Origin: JAAZNO01 sp012798275
Lineage (GTDB): Bacteria > Chloroflexota > Anaerolineae > B4-G1 > SLSP01
Assembly (NCBI GenBank): GCA_035347995.1
Contig: DAOPQD010000081.1
Location: 1-14,239 of the forward strand
Direction: 5' to 3'
Length of the DNA stretch: 14,239 bases
The translations under genes and the position numbers were made by a program. The notes below the pieces were generated by a model, which ran no database searches, was not told the DNA's origin, and worked only from the letters and a program-made list of their open reading frames with translations. Below, piece by piece: positions 12,297-14,239 of the stretch. Within the stretch, counting starts at the first letter, position 1, and the number at the start of each line of letters is the position of its first letter.

Positions 12297-13625
12297 ATGA
12301 AGATAGAACGTGTCATTCTGGAAGGCTTCAAATCGTTTCGTGAACGCACAGAAGTTCCTCTGGGTAATCTGACTTTGCTGGCGGGTGCAAACAGTTCCGG
12401 TAAATCTACTATTATGCAAACCCTGTTGCTCATGAAACAAACGCTGGAATCCGGCTTCGACCCCGGGCCGTTGCTTATCAGCGGACAGAATGTAGTTTTC
12501 TCCAACACTGAGCAAATGTTTTGGTCTGCACCAGGAGAACGGAGAGAGCAAATCACTCTGGGGCTGAAAATCAGCGAGGAGAGAGAAAAGGTGGGGTACG
12601 AAGTGCAGTTGGAAAGGCAGAAAGGGGCCGCAACGCCCTTACAAATTGTGCGGGCGGTTACCTATAAAGACGAACAGTCTGTCACCCTCCCCCCGGCTCT
12701 CACGACGGAACAACATGCCTCCTATGTTAAACAATTTCAGCAAAGCCCTCGCAAACGTTTACTTAGTCAATGGGGAGAAAATTTAGACCCCCGTTTTGAA
12801 GTACAGCGTGACCGTTTCTTCCTATATGTGAGTGCCAAACTTGTCCATGCTCAGAGCGGGGAGATTGCAGTCAACCTGGGAGGCGGATTTCTGGACGATA
12901 ACCGCACCCGATTTCTTGTTGAGCGGGCAGTACGTGGCATCATTCATGTACCCGGGTTACGCGGCAACCCTCGCCGCACCTATCCCGTCACGGCGGTCGA
13001 GCGCAACTTCCCGGGCATCTTTCCCGACTACGTTGCCAGCGTGATTGCCTACTGGCAAGAGGCCGCTCCCCAAAAAGCAAGCCAGCTGAGCGACGACCTG
13101 AAAGAACTAGGGCTGACCTGGAATGTCAAAGCGCGCAAACTCAGCGATACCGAAGTCGAAATTCAGGTAGCGCGCCTGCCCAAAGGAGTCAAGCATGGAG
13201 CGCGGGACATGGTCAGCATTGCCGATGTCGGCTTTGGATTGTCACAATCCCTACCGGTAGCGGTGGCTTTGCTGTCCGCCGAACCAGGCGAATTGGTATA
13301 CCTGGAACAGCCCGAAATTCATCTACACCCGCGCGCCGAGTATCAACTTTCGCGGCTGATTCAACGCGCCGTGATGCGCGGCGTGCAGGTTGTGGTCGAA
13401 ACGCACAGCGAACTTTTACTGCTTGGCTTACAGGAACTGGTTGCCCGCCAACAATTTGCGGAGCAGTCGGTCATGTTGCACTGGGTTCAACGTGATAAAG
13501 GTGGCGCAAGTTCTCTCACCAGCAAAGAATTAGATGAGAAAGGCGGATGGGGGGATGTGCCTATAGATTTCGCCTACGTTAGTTTGGAAGCCATGAACAA
13601 TTACTTGAACGTTACAGGGGGATAA
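12297..13625 (+). CDS. OLD/ABC-type AAA ATPase, sensor half of module
   Basis: This 442-residue ATPase has an SMC/ABC-like head: MKIERVILEGFKSF (1-14), Walker A GANSSGKST (30-38), a signature-like segment DVGFGLSQSLPV (310-321), Walker B ELVYLEQPEIHLHP (332-345) with catalytic Glu, and His370 in VVETHSELLLLGL. The insertion between the halves (about 90-300) has no long coiled coil. Such proteins (AAA_15/DUF3696 class) commonly pair with a nuclease or toxin in defence systems, where the ATPase senses infection and licenses the partner; PARIS AriA is a comparable design. The start lies one base after the methylase stop, with GGAGG five bases upstream. Codon use is visibly less GC-rich than in the methylase, supporting separate origin. 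The fold is certain; the exact subfamily and role are inferred. Confidence 0.88.
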   Translation: MKIERVILEGFKSFRERTEVPLGNLTLLAGANSSGKSTIMQTLLLMKQTLESGFDPGPLLISGQNVVFSNTEQMFWSAPGERREQITLGLKISEEREKVGYEVQLERQKGAATPLQIVRAVTYKDEQSVTLPPALTTEQHASYVKQFQQSPRKRLLSQWGENLDPRFEVQRDRFFLYVSAKLVHAQSGEIAVNLGGGFLDDNRTRFLVERAVRGIIHVPGLRGNPRRTYPVTAVERNFPGIFPDYVASVIAYWQEAAPQKASQLSDDLKELGLTWNVKARKLSDTEVEIQVARLPKGVKHGARDMVSIADVGFGLSQSLPVAVALLSAEPGELVYLEQPEIHLHPRAEYQLSRLIQRAVMRGVQVVVETHSELLLLGLQELVARQQFAEQSVMLHWVQRDKGGASSLTSKELDEKGGWGDVPIDFAYVSLEAMNNYLNVTGG

Positions 13626-13631
13626 TGCCAG

Positions 13632-14171
13632 ATGGGACTCGCAATCGTCGTAGATGCATCGGTCGCTCGGGCAGCAGGCGAGAGCGGCAAGCCACAGCCG
13701 GAGGCCTGCCGTCAGTCGCTGTTGGCAATTTTGAATCACGGTCATCGTTTAGCGATGAGTGCGCCCATACGTACAGAATGGATGAAATCCCGCTCCGACA
13801 AAACTATTCCGTATGCATCGCTGTTCGCGCTGCGCTGGCTGACCCAAATGCAAAGCGCGGGGCGGGTGGAGGAAATCACGCTGGCAGAAAATTCCGCTTT
13901 GCGCCAGCGGTGTTTGCAAGCGTTGCAAAAGGACCGGCAAACGGCCACGTCTATAGAAGCGGTCAGCAAAGATTTTCATTTGGTAGAAACAGCCCTGCAG
14001 GCCGACCGACGTGTCCTTTCGCTGGATATAAAAATCGTGCATCATCTGGCAAAATTGCAGGAAATTGCAGCGGAAATTTGCTCTGTGATATGGGTTCATC
14101 CGCTCAATCATCCAGCGGAAGCCTGGCTGCTTGAAGGCGCCCCGGAAAAAAGCGATTATCGCATTTGCTAA
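13632..14171 (+). CDS. PIN-domain-like nuclease, effector half of module
   Basis: This 179-residue protein begins IVVDAS and shows the spaced acidic residues of PIN nucleases: Asp8 (VVDAS), Glu49 (IRTEW), Asp114 (KDFHLVETAL) and Asp132 (LSLDIK). These would bind metal ions for cleavage of RNA, or less often DNA. The last 40 residues (HPLNHPAEAWLLEG) are outside the usual core. The ATG at 13632 lies six bases after the ATPase stop, with GGGGGA ten bases upstream; an ATG at 13625 is in another frame and gives a different, unlikely product. No separate antitoxin is seen, so the ATPase next door may control it directly, unlike VapBC pairs. Codon use is AT-richer, like its partner. The stop overlaps the next ATG as TAATG. 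The PIN assignment is good; substrate unknown. Confidence 0.78.
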   Translation: MGLAIVVDASVARAAGESGKPQPEACRQSLLAILNHGHRLAMSAPIRTEWMKSRSDKTIPYASLFALRWLTQMQSAGRVEEITLAENSALRQRCLQALQKDRQTATSIEAVSKDFHLVETALQADRRVLSLDIKIVHHLAKLQEIAAEICSVIWVHPLNHPAEAWLLEGAPEKSDYRIC

Positions 14172-14239
14172 TGTTTTTGAGCATGTACCGCACGCGGCGG
14201 CTGGTGCTGGAGGCGTGGGAACGGCTGGAAAACAAGCAA
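14171..14239 (+). pseudogene. Stranded methylase C-terminal fragment, runs off edge
   Basis: An ATG overlapping the PIN stop (TAATG at 14169-14173) opens a frame that reads MFLSM and then YRTRRLVLEAWERLENKQ, identical to the methylase C-terminus up to LEN and in the same frame, and continues beyond the window. It is most simply the original 3' end of the methylase gene, left behind when the ATPase-PIN module inserted, so the ancestral protein probably continued LENKQ. Because it has a start codon it could still be translated by coupling, although no ribosome site is clear. The alternative is the end of a second methylase copy. Confidence 0.6.
14185..14233 (+). repeat. 49-bp direct repeat, copy 2
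   Basis: Identical over 49 bases to 12220-12268 and in the same orientation, 1965 bases apart. It lies just after the PIN gene and reaches almost to the window edge. Perfect identity suggests a recent event. Confidence 0.97.

Noticed and set aside
12297..14171. Insertion sequence carrying the ATPase-PIN module
   Set aside because: There is no transposase gene and no terminal inverted repeat, and the flanking repeat is 49 bp of coding sequence instead of a short target duplication.

Overview
The window is GC-rich bacterial DNA holding two oppositely oriented blocks around a junction of about 0.5 kb that carries regulatory signals. A lipoprotein rich in Thr-Ala-Thr-Ala repeats, helicase/methylase defence genes and many short C/G-rich insertions inside a gene suggest a Chloroflexota genome (Anaerolineae-like). 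That is inference from style; no marker gene proves it.

Left block (1-4157, minus strand). This is a compact operon typical of an integrated, conjugation-like mobile element. In order of transcription it holds a small excisionase/MerR-type helix-turn-helix protein (3906-4157), a short FtsK-like protein that stops just after an altered Walker A loop (3314-3799), a zinc-ribbon protein (3076-3324), a three-helix membrane protein (2518-3048), a Thr/Ala-repeat lipoprotein with a second membrane helix (1452-2543), a complete FtsK/HerA-like DNA-pumping ATPase (146-1462) and the start of another membrane protein (1-116). Most neighbours overlap or nearly touch.

Junction (4158-5237). A strong minus-strand promoter (4558-4586) sits between two inverted repeats and fires toward the left operon. 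Its transcript must first cross two intrinsic terminators (4195-4229 and 4245-4276) that share an 11-base complementary segment. On the plus strand, a promoter (4290-4318) and a terminator (4465-4505) bracket a candidate structured RNA of about 180 nt. One stem-loop of that RNA has a shape and a GAATGAAGG motif reminiscent of Cas12f-type guide scaffolds. A membrane-protein gene (4669-5064) follows and looks like the tail of a longer, frameshifted gene.

Right block (5238-14239, plus strand). This is a defence operon. A SNF2-type helicase (DrmD-like, 5238-8099) overlaps by ATGA a large Eco57I/PglX-type adenine methyltransferase (DrmMI-like, 8096-12295). One base later begins an OLD/ABC-type AAA ATPase (12297-13625), then a PIN-domain nuclease (13632-14171). 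The helicase plus methylase pair is the signature of class 1 DISARM, but the other DISARM genes are not in view. The methylase carries several in-frame C/G-rich insertions and an AT-rich island in its predicted specificity region.

The most notable point is that the ATPase-PIN pair is bracketed by a perfect 49-bp direct repeat (12220-12268 and 14185-14233). Both copies encode the methylase C-terminus in the same reading frame. This looks like a self-contained two-gene module, with a candidate promoter of its own, inserted into the 3' end of the methylase gene. The old methylase tail is now stranded downstream with a start codon overlapping the PIN stop codon. A likely reading is a modification/helicase defence system that acquired an ATPase-nuclease effector.
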